This document shows positions 1 through 7,300 of a DNA stretch of 8,130 nucleotides, piece after piece. The translations under genes were made by a program, and so were the position numbers. The DNA comes from Hyphomicrobiaceae bacterium (GTDB lineage: Bacteria > Pseudomonadota > Alphaproteobacteria > Rhizobiales > Hyphomicrobiaceae). The notes under the pieces were generated by a model. That model was not told the origin of the DNA and searched no databases. It saw only the letters and a program-made list of their open reading frames with translations. Location: positions 1 to 8,130 of the forward strand of contig JAFMSC010000169.1 of NCBI GenBank assembly GCA_017353825.1. Direction: 5' to 3'. Within the stretch, counting starts at the first letter, position 1, and each line of letters begins with the position of its first letter.

Positions 1-1068
1 GGCCTCCACGGCGTCGCCGCCGAAGCCGACGGCTTCGGCAGGCACCACGGCGCTGTCAACGTGGGCTGCGAGCATGGCCATCAGCGTGCGGTTGCGGCGG
101 CCGCTGCCGCAGATCACCCACAGCTCCGGCTCCTCGGGGAAGTGGGCGCGCACCCGCGCGAGGCTGGCCGCCGTGAAGGCGGTGAGGGTCGCCGCGCCAT
201 CGGCGAGTGACAGGTGCCGCACCGGATCGGCGGAAAAGGCGTTGCGGTCGAGCGACTTCGGCGGCAGCCGGCCGAAGTAGGGGTGCATGAGCAGCGCATT
301 GAGCGCGTCCTCGTCGAGCTTGCCGCCGGCAGCCGTGGCACCGCCGGCATCGACCGCGCTGCCGGTGTGGCGCAGCATCCAGTCGTCGATCAGCGCGTTG
401 CCGGGCCCCGTGTCGAGCGCGATCAGGGTGCCGTCGCGACCGATCCAGGTGACATTGGCGACGCCACCAATGTTCACCACCGCCACCGGCCGCTCCGGCA
501 GCCTAGCGGCCAGCGCGCGATGATAGACCGGCACCAGCGCCGCCGCCTGGCCGCCGGCCGCTGCATCGGCGGCGCGCAGGTCCCAGACCACGTCGACGCC
601 CAACAGCTTTGCGAGCCGTCTGCCGTCGCCCAACTGCACCGTCAGCGTCTTTTGCACCTCAACGGGCCATACGGCTGGCGCATCCAGCACGGCCTTGGGC
701 CGGCCGATGGCTGTCGTGGCGATCATCGATCCATTGTGCAGCACTGTGTGACCTGGGAAGCCCACGACGGCAACCCTGGCCGGTATGATGCGCCGCTCCT
801 TCAGGAACTGCCCGACGGCCACAGCGTGGCGTTCCGTCAGCTCCCTCTCCACCACCCCGAGGCACCCCGGCCGCGCCGTCCGGTCGGTTAGTCCGCGCGC
901 GTCCTCGATGGCCGCCGCAAGCCGGGCCCTGAAGGCGTCGTCGTAACCGAAGGTGGCGGAGGGCCCACGCACCACCGCGTCCTCCCCGTCGGTCTCGATC
1001 AGCGCCACATCGATGCCGTCCAGGGAGGTGCCGCTCATCAAGCCGATGGCGCGCAGCATCTTGCTCAT
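1..1068 (-). CDS. anmK: Anhydro-N-acetylmuramic acid kinase, 3' end cut by window edge
   Basis: This enzyme uses ATP to open and phosphorylate 1,6-anhydro-MurNAc, released from peptidoglycan, giving MurNAc-6-phosphate in cytoplasmic cell-wall recycling. The frame is open for 356 codons from the ATG at 1068 to the left edge. Family length is about 365-390 residues, so only a short C-terminal piece is missing. Family motifs in order: MSGTSLDGID at residues 11-20 (ATP phosphate binding), LTVQLGDG at 142-149, DLRAAD at 163-168 with the expected catalytic Asp168, NIGGVANVT at 199-207, DTGPGN at 219-224, PPKSLDR at 269-275 and CGSGRRN at 320-326. The start is supported by AGGAG about six bases upstream. 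Two motifs deviate: the usual GxHGQT reads GFPGHT (103-108), and GGQGAPL reads GGQAAAL (172-178). About 22 extra residues lie between them. It is divergent from tyrS. Identity is confident; full activity is not. Confidence 0.93.
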   Translation of the reverse strand, partial: MSKMLRAIGLMSGTSLDGIDVALIETDGEDAVVRGPSATFGYDDAFRARLAAAIEDARGLTDRTARPGCLGVVERELTERHAVAVGQFLKERRIIPARVAVVGFPGHTVLHNGSMIATTAIGRPKAVLDAPAVWPVEVQKTLTVQLGDGRRLAKLLGVDVVWDLRAADAAAGGQAAALVPVYHRALAARLPERPVAVVNIGGVANVTWIGRDGTLIALDTGPGNALIDDWMLRHTGSAVDAGGATAAGGKLDEDALNALLMHPYFGRLPPKSLDRNAFSADPVRHLSLADGAATLTAFTAASLARVRAHFPEEPELWVICGSGRRNRTLMAMLAAHVDSAVVPAEAVGFGGDAVEA

Positions 1069-1219
1069 TGGGTCTCCTTTGGGGGTCCCCGCCAGGTTCG
1101 CATCGGGCCCGCTCGGGCGCACGAGGCTTGCTCAGTCGGCCCTTCCTCGTGCATGTTCCGCCAGCCTCGCGGAACCCTACCCGCGTTCGGCCTTTGAACC
1201 AAACCACGGGCTGCCGTCC
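1069..1219. other. Divergent anmK-tyrS intergenic region with candidate hairpins
   Basis: These 151 bases must carry the promoters of both anmK (leftward) and tyrS (rightward). Seen directly: an 8-bp perfect inverted repeat, GCACGAGG at 1119-1126 and CCTCGTGC at 1145-1152, and just after it a 7-bp stem, GTTCCGC at 1155-1161 and GCGGAAC at 1169-1175, with a 7-base loop. A smaller palindrome, GCCCG-CT-CGGGC, lies at 1107-1118. The Shine-Dalgarno of anmK (AGGAG on the minus strand, about 1073-1077) is clear; tyrS has no strong one. I see no convincing -35/-10 pair. The repeats could be leader structures, operator sites or chance in GC-rich DNA. Confidence 0.4.
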
Positions 1220-2470
1220 ATGGCCACCTACAAGTCCGATTTCCTCAATGCACTCAACGCGCGCGGCTTCATCCACCAGTGCTCGGATTTCGCCGGCCTC
1301 GATGCGCTGGCGGCCAAGGGCGAGGCCATCGGCTATATCGGGTTCGACTGCACGGCGCCATCGTTCCACGTCGGCAACATGATCGTGTTGATGATGCTGC
1401 ATTGGCTGCAGCACACAGGCAACAAGCCGATCGTGCTGATGGGCGGGGGCACCACGCGCGTGGGCGACCCCTCGGGCAAGGACGAGACGCGCAAAATCCT
1501 GCCCCTTGAGCAGATCGCGGCCAACAAGGCCAGCATGCAGCGAGCCTGCGCAAAGCTCATGGCCTTCGGCCGTGGGCGCACCGACGCGCTCATGCTCGAC
1601 AACGCCGACTGGCTGACCAAGCTCAACTACATCGAGATGCTGCGCGACATCGGCCGGCATTTCTCGGTGAACCGCATGCTGACGCTCGACTCTGTCAAGA
1701 CCCGGCTGGAGCGCGACCAGGAGATGAGCTTCATCGAGTTCAATTACCAGGTGCTCCAGGCCTACGATTTCGTGGTACTTGCCCGAGAGCACGGCTGCAA
1801 CCTACAGATGGGCGCCTCCGACCAGTGGGGCAACATCGTCACCGGCATCGACCTCGGCCGGCGCATGGGCACGCACCAGCTCTACGCGCTCACCACGCCG
1901 CTGCTCACCACCGCTTCCGGTGCCAAGATGGGCAAGAGCGTGGCGGGCGCCGTGTGGCTCAACGAGGACATGCTGGGCGCCTACGATTTTTGGCAGTACT
2001 GGCGCAATGTGGAGGACGCCGACGTTGGCCGCTTCCTCAAACTGTTCACCACGCTGCCGCTGGCCGAGGTCGGGAGGCTGGCTGCATTAAGGGGCGCCGA
2101 GATCAACGATGCCAAGAAGGTGCTGGCCACCGAGGTGACGGCTATGCTGCACGGCCGCGACAAGGCCGTGCAGGCCGCCAGGACCGCCCAGGAGACCTTC
2201 GAGCAGAGGGCCCTCTCCCAGAGCCTCCCCAGCGTGGAGATCGCCGCCGGCCAGCTGGAAGACGGCCTTGGCGTGCTCTCCGCCTTCGTGAAGGCCGGCC
2301 TCGTCAAGTCCAACGGCGAGGCCCGCCGCCAGATCGCCGCTGGGGGCTTACGCGTCAACGATACCGCGGTGACCGACGAGAAGGCCGAGCTCACCGCGGC
2401 CGACCTCGTCGACGGCGTCATCAAGCTCTCCCTCGGCAAGAAGCGCCACGTTCTGCTGCGGCCGGTGTAA
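1220..2470 (+). CDS. tyrS: Tyrosyl-tRNA synthetase
   Basis: A class I aminoacyl-tRNA synthetase that charges tRNA-Tyr with tyrosine in the cytoplasm. The product is 416 residues, the usual bacterial length. The HIGH signature reads HVGN (residues 50-53) after GFDCTAPS; the KMSKS loop reads KMGKS (236-240) within SGAKMGKSVAGAVWLN. The tyrosine-pocket region FNYQVLQAYDF (174-184) and the MGASDQWGN block (197-205) are intact. An S4-type RNA-binding domain fills about 354-411 (VKSNGEARRQIAAGGLRVND) and should contact the tRNA. The ATG at 1220 is chosen because MATYKSDFLNALNARGFIHQ matches the family N-terminus; the frame stays open further upstream, but that stretch is antisense to anmK and has no family resemblance. 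The ribosome binding site is weak. It converges with the aldo/keto reductase gene downstream. Confidence 0.97.
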   Translation: MATYKSDFLNALNARGFIHQCSDFAGLDALAAKGEAIGYIGFDCTAPSFHVGNMIVLMMLHWLQHTGNKPIVLMGGGTTRVGDPSGKDETRKILPLEQIAANKASMQRACAKLMAFGRGRTDALMLDNADWLTKLNYIEMLRDIGRHFSVNRMLTLDSVKTRLERDQEMSFIEFNYQVLQAYDFVVLAREHGCNLQMGASDQWGNIVTGIDLGRRMGTHQLYALTTPLLTTASGAKMGKSVAGAVWLNEDMLGAYDFWQYWRNVEDADVGRFLKLFTTLPLAEVGRLAALRGAEINDAKKVLATEVTAMLHGRDKAVQAARTAQETFEQRALSQSLPSVEIAAGQLEDGLGVLSAFVKAGLVKSNGEARRQIAAGGLRVNDTAVTDEKAELTAADLVDGVIKLSLGKKRHVLLRPV

Positions 2471-2488
2471 CTGCACCCGTCGCAATTC

Positions 2489-2548
2489 CCCGTCATCCCG
2501 CTCGCAGCGACGCGAGCAAATACCGAGCATCGCTCCGAACCGGGACCT
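2489..2548. repeat. REP-like palindromic patch between convergent genes
   Basis: The 106-bp gap between the converging ends of tyrS and the aldo/keto reductase holds CCCGTCATCCCG (2489-2500) and, further on, CCGGGACC (2540-2547). Pairing of TCCCG with CGGGA would enclose an inner 6-bp stem, GCTCGC at 2500-2505 and GCGAGC at 2512-2517, with a 6-base loop. From memory this resembles the 'GTCATCCCGG...CCGGGACC' intergenic palindromes common in alphaproteobacterial chromosomes, in a degenerate form. No T-run follows the stem on either strand, so it is not a classical intrinsic terminator, though it may act on both transcripts. One copy is visible in the window. Confidence 0.35.
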
Positions 2549-2576
2549 TGCGGCCGAGACGAACGCGGGTGCCAGG

Positions 2577-3518
2577 TTACGCGCTCGCCGCGTCGAGCTG
2601 TTTGACCGCCTCCGCATCAAGCTTCAGCCGCGTGGCGGCGATCAGCTCCTCCAGCTGTTCCAGCGAGGTGGCGCTGGCGATCGGGGCGGTGACGCCGGGG
2701 CGGGCTATGAGCCAGGCCAGGGCCACGCTGGCCGCGGTGGACCTGGTGCGGGCCGCCACCTCATCGAGCGCGGCCAGAATGCGCTTTCCCCGCGCATTGA
2801 GCATCGCCTTGGCGCCGGCGCCGCGCGGGCTCTTGCCGAAGTCGGCCTCGCTTCGGTACTTGCCGGTCAGGAACCCGCCTGCCAGCGAGGGGAAGGTGAT
2901 GACGCCGATCCCCTCCTTCAGGACCAAAGACCCCAGCTCGCGCTCGAAGTCCTCACGGGCGTAGAGGTTGTAGCGCGGCTGCAGGCTCTCATAACGCGGC
3001 AGGCCTTTCTCGGCACTCAGACGCAGGGCCTCCGCCAGGCGCGGTGCCGTGTGGTTGGAGCAGCCGATGGCGCGCACCTTGCCCTGCTCGATCAGCCTCC
3101 GGTGCGCGGCGAGCGTTTCCTCGAGCGGGGTCACCGTATCGTCGATGTGCGACTGGTAGAGGTCGATGTAGTCCGTCCTGAGCCGCTTGAGCGACTCCTC
3201 GGCCTTGGCGAGAATGCGGTCGTGGGCGAGGCCGCCCTTCGGCTGGTCCCAGCCAACCTTGGTGGCGATGACGACCTTGTCGCGTCCGCCGCGGGCCTTG
3301 AGCCAGTTGCCGATCACGGTCTCCGACTCGCCGCCCTTGTTGCCGGCCACCCACATCGAATACGTGTCGGCGGTGTCGATGGCGTTGAGACCTGCGCCCA
3401 CGAAACGGTCCAGCAGCTTGAAGGATGTGGCCTCGTCGGCCGTCCATCCCAGCACGTTGCCGCCGAACATGAGGGGCGCGATCTCCACCCCCGACTTGCC
3501 GAGCCTGCGCTTGTGCAT
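2577..3518 (-). CDS. Aldo/keto reductase
   Basis: A 313-residue NAD(P)H-dependent oxidoreductase of the aldo/keto reductase superfamily (YajO/Tas-like branch), expected to be a soluble cytoplasmic TIM barrel reducing aldehydes or ketones. The whole catalytic tetrad is visible: Asp48 and Tyr53 in NAIDTADTY, Lys87 in VIATKVG and His124 in LYQSHIDD. Other family blocks are GKVRAIGCSNH (146-156), FPSLAGGFLTGKYR (209-222) and the C-terminal cofactor-phosphate region PIASATSLEQLEEL (279-292). Length and N-terminus (HKRRLGKSGVEIAPLMFGGN) fit the family, supporting the ATG at 3518, although the only Shine-Dalgarno-like GAGG sits about 11 bases upstream, rather far. The gene lies 154 bp after osmC on the same strand and has its own candidate promoter. 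Substrate cannot be told from sequence. Confidence 0.94.
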   Translation of the reverse strand: MHKRRLGKSGVEIAPLMFGGNVLGWTADEATSFKLLDRFVGAGLNAIDTADTYSMWVAGNKGGESETVIGNWLKARGGRDKVVIATKVGWDQPKGGLAHDRILAKAEESLKRLRTDYIDLYQSHIDDTVTPLEETLAAHRRLIEQGKVRAIGCSNHTAPRLAEALRLSAEKGLPRYESLQPRYNLYAREDFERELGSLVLKEGIGVITFPSLAGGFLTGKYRSEADFGKSPRGAGAKAMLNARGKRILAALDEVAARTRSTAASVALAWLIARPGVTAPIASATSLEQLEELIAATRLKLDAEAVKQLDAASA

Positions 3519-3544
3519 GCAGGTGTGCGCCTCGAATGCTGTCC

Positions 3545-3572
3545 GTTATCCTTCGATCCTAGGATGTGACAA
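3545..3572 (-). promoter_or_regulatory. Candidate sigma-70-type promoter with palindrome in the spacer
   Basis: On the minus strand TTGTCA (3567-3572, five of six bases of the -35 consensus) is followed after 16 bases by GATAAC (3545-3550, four of six of the -10 consensus). Transcription would begin near 3538, leaving a leader of roughly 20 bases before the aldo/keto reductase ATG at 3518. The spacer contains the perfect 10-bp palindrome ATCCTAGGAT (3556-3565), and AGGAT is repeated directly eight bases downstream. A palindrome between -35 and -10 is a common place for a repressor or MerR-type site. The promoter is inferred by eye from consensus matching only. Confidence 0.4.
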
Positions 3573-3672
3573 GAGAGCCGGCCCGGCCGGAAGTCAAGGC
3601 GGAGCGAACGCAATCTACGGTGTGCACCGCGCGGGCCAGGCATTTTGGCAATCCGCTCCTCGGTGTCCCGCG

Positions 3673-4101
3673 TCAGGCGAGCTTCCAGTCGAGCGTGATG
3701 TCGGCGTTGAGCACCTTGGAAATGGGGCAGCCGGCCTTGGCGCCCTGGGCGATCTTCTCGAACTCTTCGCGGCCGATGTTGGGCACACGCGCCTCCAGCG
3801 ACAGGGCGGAGCGCGAGATCTTGAAGCCCGAACCTTCCGGCTCGAGCGTCACGCGTGCCGTGGTGGCGATGCTCTCCGGCGTGAAGCCCGCGGCGGCGAG
3901 CGCGAAGGCCAGCGCCATTGAGAAGCAGCCGGCGTGCGAGGCGGCCAGCAGCTCCTCTGGGTTTGTGCCCTTCACGTCGCCGAAGCGCGTGTTGAAGCCG
4001 TAGGGCGTGGCGGTGAGGACCCCGCTTTGGGTCGTGAGCGCTCCCTTGCCCTCCTTGCCGGTGCCCTGCCAGTGGGCGTTCGCAGTTCTGGTGATGGCCA
4101 T
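3673..4101 (-). CDS. osmC: OsmC family peroxiredoxin (organic hydroperoxide reductase)
   Basis: A 142-residue protein matching OsmC in length and layout. OsmC proteins are cytoplasmic thiol peroxidases that reduce organic hydroperoxides using two cysteines. Both are present: Cys59 in SHAGCFSMAL, following the NPEELLAAS segment with its conserved glutamates, and Cys125 in AGCPISKVL. These are the same positions I recall for the E. coli protein. The N-terminal AHWQGTGKEGKGALTT strand region and LDWKL ending are also typical of the OsmC rather than the Ohr subgroup. The ATG at 4101 has a strong GAGGAG Shine-Dalgarno about seven bases upstream. The gene precedes the aldo/keto reductase on the same strand; co-transcription is possible, but the 154-bp gap and separate candidate promoter argue against a tight operon. 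Confidence 0.94.
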   Translation of the reverse strand: MAITRTANAHWQGTGKEGKGALTTQSGVLTATPYGFNTRFGDVKGTNPEELLAASHAGCFSMALAFALAAAGFTPESIATTARVTLEPEGSGFKISRSALSLEARVPNIGREEFEKIAQGAKAGCPISKVLNADITLDWKLA

Positions 4102-4169
4102 GCCGTCACTCCTCGTTGGTGTGAGTATCGGGTCAGCCCTCCCGGCCTACACGTCCGCAAGTGAGCCGA

Positions 4170-4212
4170 TCGGTAGCGGCCAATCGGGCAGCGGCCAGTC
4201 GGTAGCGGCCGG
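4170..4212. repeat. Three-copy degenerate 14-15-bp tandem repeat upstream of osmC
   Basis: Three head-to-tail units are visible: TCGGTAGCGGCCAA (4170-4183), TCGGGCAGCGGCCAG (4184-4198) and TCGGTAGCGGCCGG (4199-4212). They share TCGG, then AGCGGCC, with one-base length variation. They lie 69-111 bp upstream of the osmC start, where activator or repressor sites could sit. Units spaced by 14-15 bp do not match a whole number of helical turns well, so slippage-derived repetition is as likely as a set of protein sites. Confidence 0.55.
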
Positions 4213-4290
4213 TCTAAACGCACCTGACGTAATAGGACCAGCGCCCCTGCGCGAGAGGGCGCCAGCAAACGTGATCGATGGTGGCGAGCG

Positions 4291-4308
4291 ACGGCGCGTG
4301 AGCGCCGT
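4291..4308 (-). terminator. GC-rich hairpin just downstream of the YhdP-like gene
   Basis: ACGGCGC (4291-4297) and GCGCCGT (4302-4308) form a perfect 7-bp stem with a 4-base loop, beginning 16 bases after the stop codon of the large minus-strand gene. No U-tract follows it in the minus direction (the next bases are CGCTCGCC), so it is at best a non-canonical terminator or a 3'-end protecting hairpin. A second weaker stem, GCGCCC (4241-4246) with GGGCGC (4257-4262), lies further downstream. Confidence 0.35.
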
Positions 4309-4324
4309 TATTTGGAGCCGCTAT

Positions 4325-7300
4325 TTATTTGGCCGCCCCTGACTTGGCCGGCTGCGAGATCCAGCCGTCGCTCACGTCGGGGGCCGTGGGGAACACGCTA
4401 TCCGGCGCGCCGGGACGGGCCACGACCGAGCTCGACGAGCGCGCTCCCGATTCGGGGCGAGTGGTGCCCTTGCGCGGCGGCGGGGTCGTTTCCTCGGGGA
4501 TGACCGGGAAGAACTCGCGCATGAAGCCGGGCGCCAAGCCGGACCCCGGATTGACCTGGATCTGCGGGTTCTCCAGACCGCCCTGCAACAGATAGTTCCA
4601 AGCGAACATACCCTCGCGCTTCGGGCCGGTTACGATGTCGCCGACAAGGGGCACGTCGGACAGGATCTTATTCAGGGCGGCGAGCGGCGTGAAGGCCCCA
4701 GCGATGTGTACCTTGCGGGTCTTGAAGTCCACGCGGCCGCTCATGGTGGCGCTGACCAGCGGGCCGTCGATGTGCGCGTCCTGCAGCACGAACTGACCGG
4801 CGCCCACGGAGAAGGGCGCGTTCAACACATCGAACTCGACTTTCTCGCGCGCCACGTTGCGGCGGCGCCGACCCGTCCCGCCCGAAGCATCGGAGGAGAC
4901 CACATCGCCCAACAGGTAGAACCGCGTCGCCGTGAGCATCCCCGTGCGCTCGAAGGCGCCTTTGCCCTCGATGTTGACCTCCAGGTTCAGGTCACCGCCG
5001 ACAGCGTGCGGCAGGAAGCCTACGAGCTTGAAGACCTGTCCGGCGTCGTTGGACTTGGCGATCAGCAGCCGCGGCTGGCCCGGCTCGGGCCGCACCACAG
5101 CCTCCAGCTGCTTGCCGCCGGCTAGGCTCGCGTGCATGTCGAGCTGGTTCAGCTTGTTGGCCCGCTTCTGCATCGTGAGGCGCACATTGCGCGCGGAGGT
5201 CTCGAAGAAGCCGAGGACCGTGTCGAACTCGGCGTGCAAATCGAGGCCGGGCCGGTCTTTGTGCCGTTCGGCAGGAACAAAGAAGAACGACTTGAACAGA
5301 TCGCGGCCGTCGTAAGTCGGACCCTTGGCATTCACCTCCCAGACGTTGTCGGAGCGTAGCTTGCCGTGGGCCTCGAAGTTGCTCACCACATCGAGAGAGA
5401 ACTGCGGGTAGCGGTATTCCTTGACGTGCAGGTCCGGGCCCATGCCCATCCAGCCAGCCACCGCCACGTTCTCGCCGTCCAGCCTCACGTTCTGCAGTTC
5501 GATCGGATAGGCGGTGCCCTTGGCGAAGTCGAACTCGAACACCGCTCGCTTGCCCACAGGCTTGTTCCAGCCGAGGGCCTCCAGGACAAGCTCGGCGTTG
5601 GCCAGATCTGCGCGCAGATGGACCTGAGGCTCCCCCTTGGCGTCCTGGGCGACGCTCACCTCCACGCCGACTTCGCCGTGCACGAGATCATTGAGGTCGA
5701 GGCCCAGGTCGTCGCGCTCGGCGTCGAAGAGCACGGCGGCGATGCGCAGCGGCGGCTGCTTTTCGGGCACAGCGCCGTAGACGTGCTGCCACGTGAGCGT
5801 GGCCGGCACATTGCCGAGGAGGAATTTGCCCTTTGCCTCGAAGGCGCTGGAAGAGAGGTCGGCGGCGAGATTAATCCCCTGGACATCGTGCGGGCCGAGC
5901 GCTTGCGGCACCCTGGCGTCGCTGACGCGCACCTTACCCTCGACAGCGATGTCGCGCAGCTGCATGTCGGGTACGAGCGGTATGCCGATCGTCACGCTGC
6001 CGTCCAGATTGCCGTCAGCGCCCGCCAGCCTGATACCGGCATTCTGCAGCATGTTCGGCGCCTGCTGCTTGATCACATCCATGGCCAGCGAGAGCGGGCC
6101 GTGCCCCTTGAGCGCAAGCTTGCCCTGCCGCGGCTGCGCCTGCCCGAGGTCCACCGCGAACGAGCCCTTGAGGGAGAACTTGCGCCCGTCCGCCGTCGTG
6201 ATGGTGGCGTCGGGAACCGAGAACTCGATGTTGGTGCCTTCGATCGTCAGGAGACCGCGCGAGGCGCGCAGCGCCGGCACGCCTTCAAGCAGGGCGAAGT
6301 CGAGGTTGGTTCCCGCGAGCGTGAAGGTGAGACGGTCCGCGTCGCTGACCGGCCTTGAGCGATTGCTCAATTTGTCGGCCCCGCGCACGAGCTTGAAGCT
6401 GCCGCCGTTCACGTCGCCGCCCACCAGGCGGCGGGAGATCCAGGTGCGCGTCTGCGGCGCGAGCCAGGTTGGCCACAGCGCCTTGAACAGCCCGACCGGC
6501 ATGGCGCCGATCTTGCCGTCGAGGCGCGCCGTGATCACACCACCGATGTCGGACACGTCGCCCTGCGCGCTCACCTCGGCGCCGCCGGCCCGCATCAGCA
6601 CCTGGTCCACCACGATGCGGCCCTGCTCGGGGTCCAGGAATCCGACCGCCGTCAGCTGATCGAGGGGCAGTCGCATGGGTGCCTTCGGGTCGGCCGAGAT
6701 CCACCCGTCGGTCGACTTGATGTCGAAGCGCCAACGCGGCCCGTCCGCGCCCTGCTGCGTCGCATAGGCGATGGCCCCGGCGAACCGAACGCGCCCCTCT
6801 AGGGAGGTGAGCTCCGATGGCCCGATCTCAAAGGTGCGTTGGGAGGCGTTATAGGTCAGCTCGATATGGCCGCTGGCGATATGCATGGGCGTCGCCGGTC
6901 CAAGCAGCGCCACGCTGCCGTCGGCAGCATCGATGGCAATCTTGCCGCCCAGGATATCGCCGGCGTTCGACAATTCGAGCTCGACGTCGGCCGAGACTGG
7001 CAGGTCGAATGCCTCCAGCGCCAGCAGCTGCGGCAACGCCGACGCCAGGCCGCGCGGCACCAATCCCTGGACGGAAAGCGTCAGGTTGAGCACCTTGGCG
7101 CTGACGCGCTCGGAGCTCCTGAACGTGAGCTCCCACGGGCCCTCATTGGAATCGATCTTGGCACGGCCGGCGATCGAGCTGCGGCTGCGACGATGATCGA
7201 GGTCTACGTCGAGCTCGGGGACCTGCCAAACCGTCTGTTGGCGGCCATTGTCGATCACCACCGTCGCTGCCCGCAGTCCGATCTCGCGCAGGTACGCGCT

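Noticed and set aside
214..891. Plus-strand 225-codon open frame antisense to anmK
   Set aside because: The minus strand carries the ordered AnmK motifs through this whole stretch; this frame has none.
953..1219. N-terminal extension of tyrS
   Set aside because: The frame is open upstream, but that part is antisense to anmK and the divergent gap, and TyrRS homologues begin at the ATG at 1220.
659..1792. Minus-strand 377-codon open frame crossing anmK and tyrS
   Set aside because: It overlaps both genes in another frame; its product is rich in Arg, His and Gly with no family resemblance, as expected from GC-rich antisense sequence.
1825..2964. Plus-strand 379-codon open frame across the ends of tyrS and the aldo/keto reductase
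   Set aside because: It is a frame shadow of tyrS and antisense of the reductase; the product is Arg/Gly-rich low complexity.
5366..6358. Plus-strand 330-codon open frame antisense to the YhdP-like gene
   Set aside because: High-GC coding DNA commonly leaves long antisense frames; no recognisable domain and the opposite strand encodes a clear family protein.
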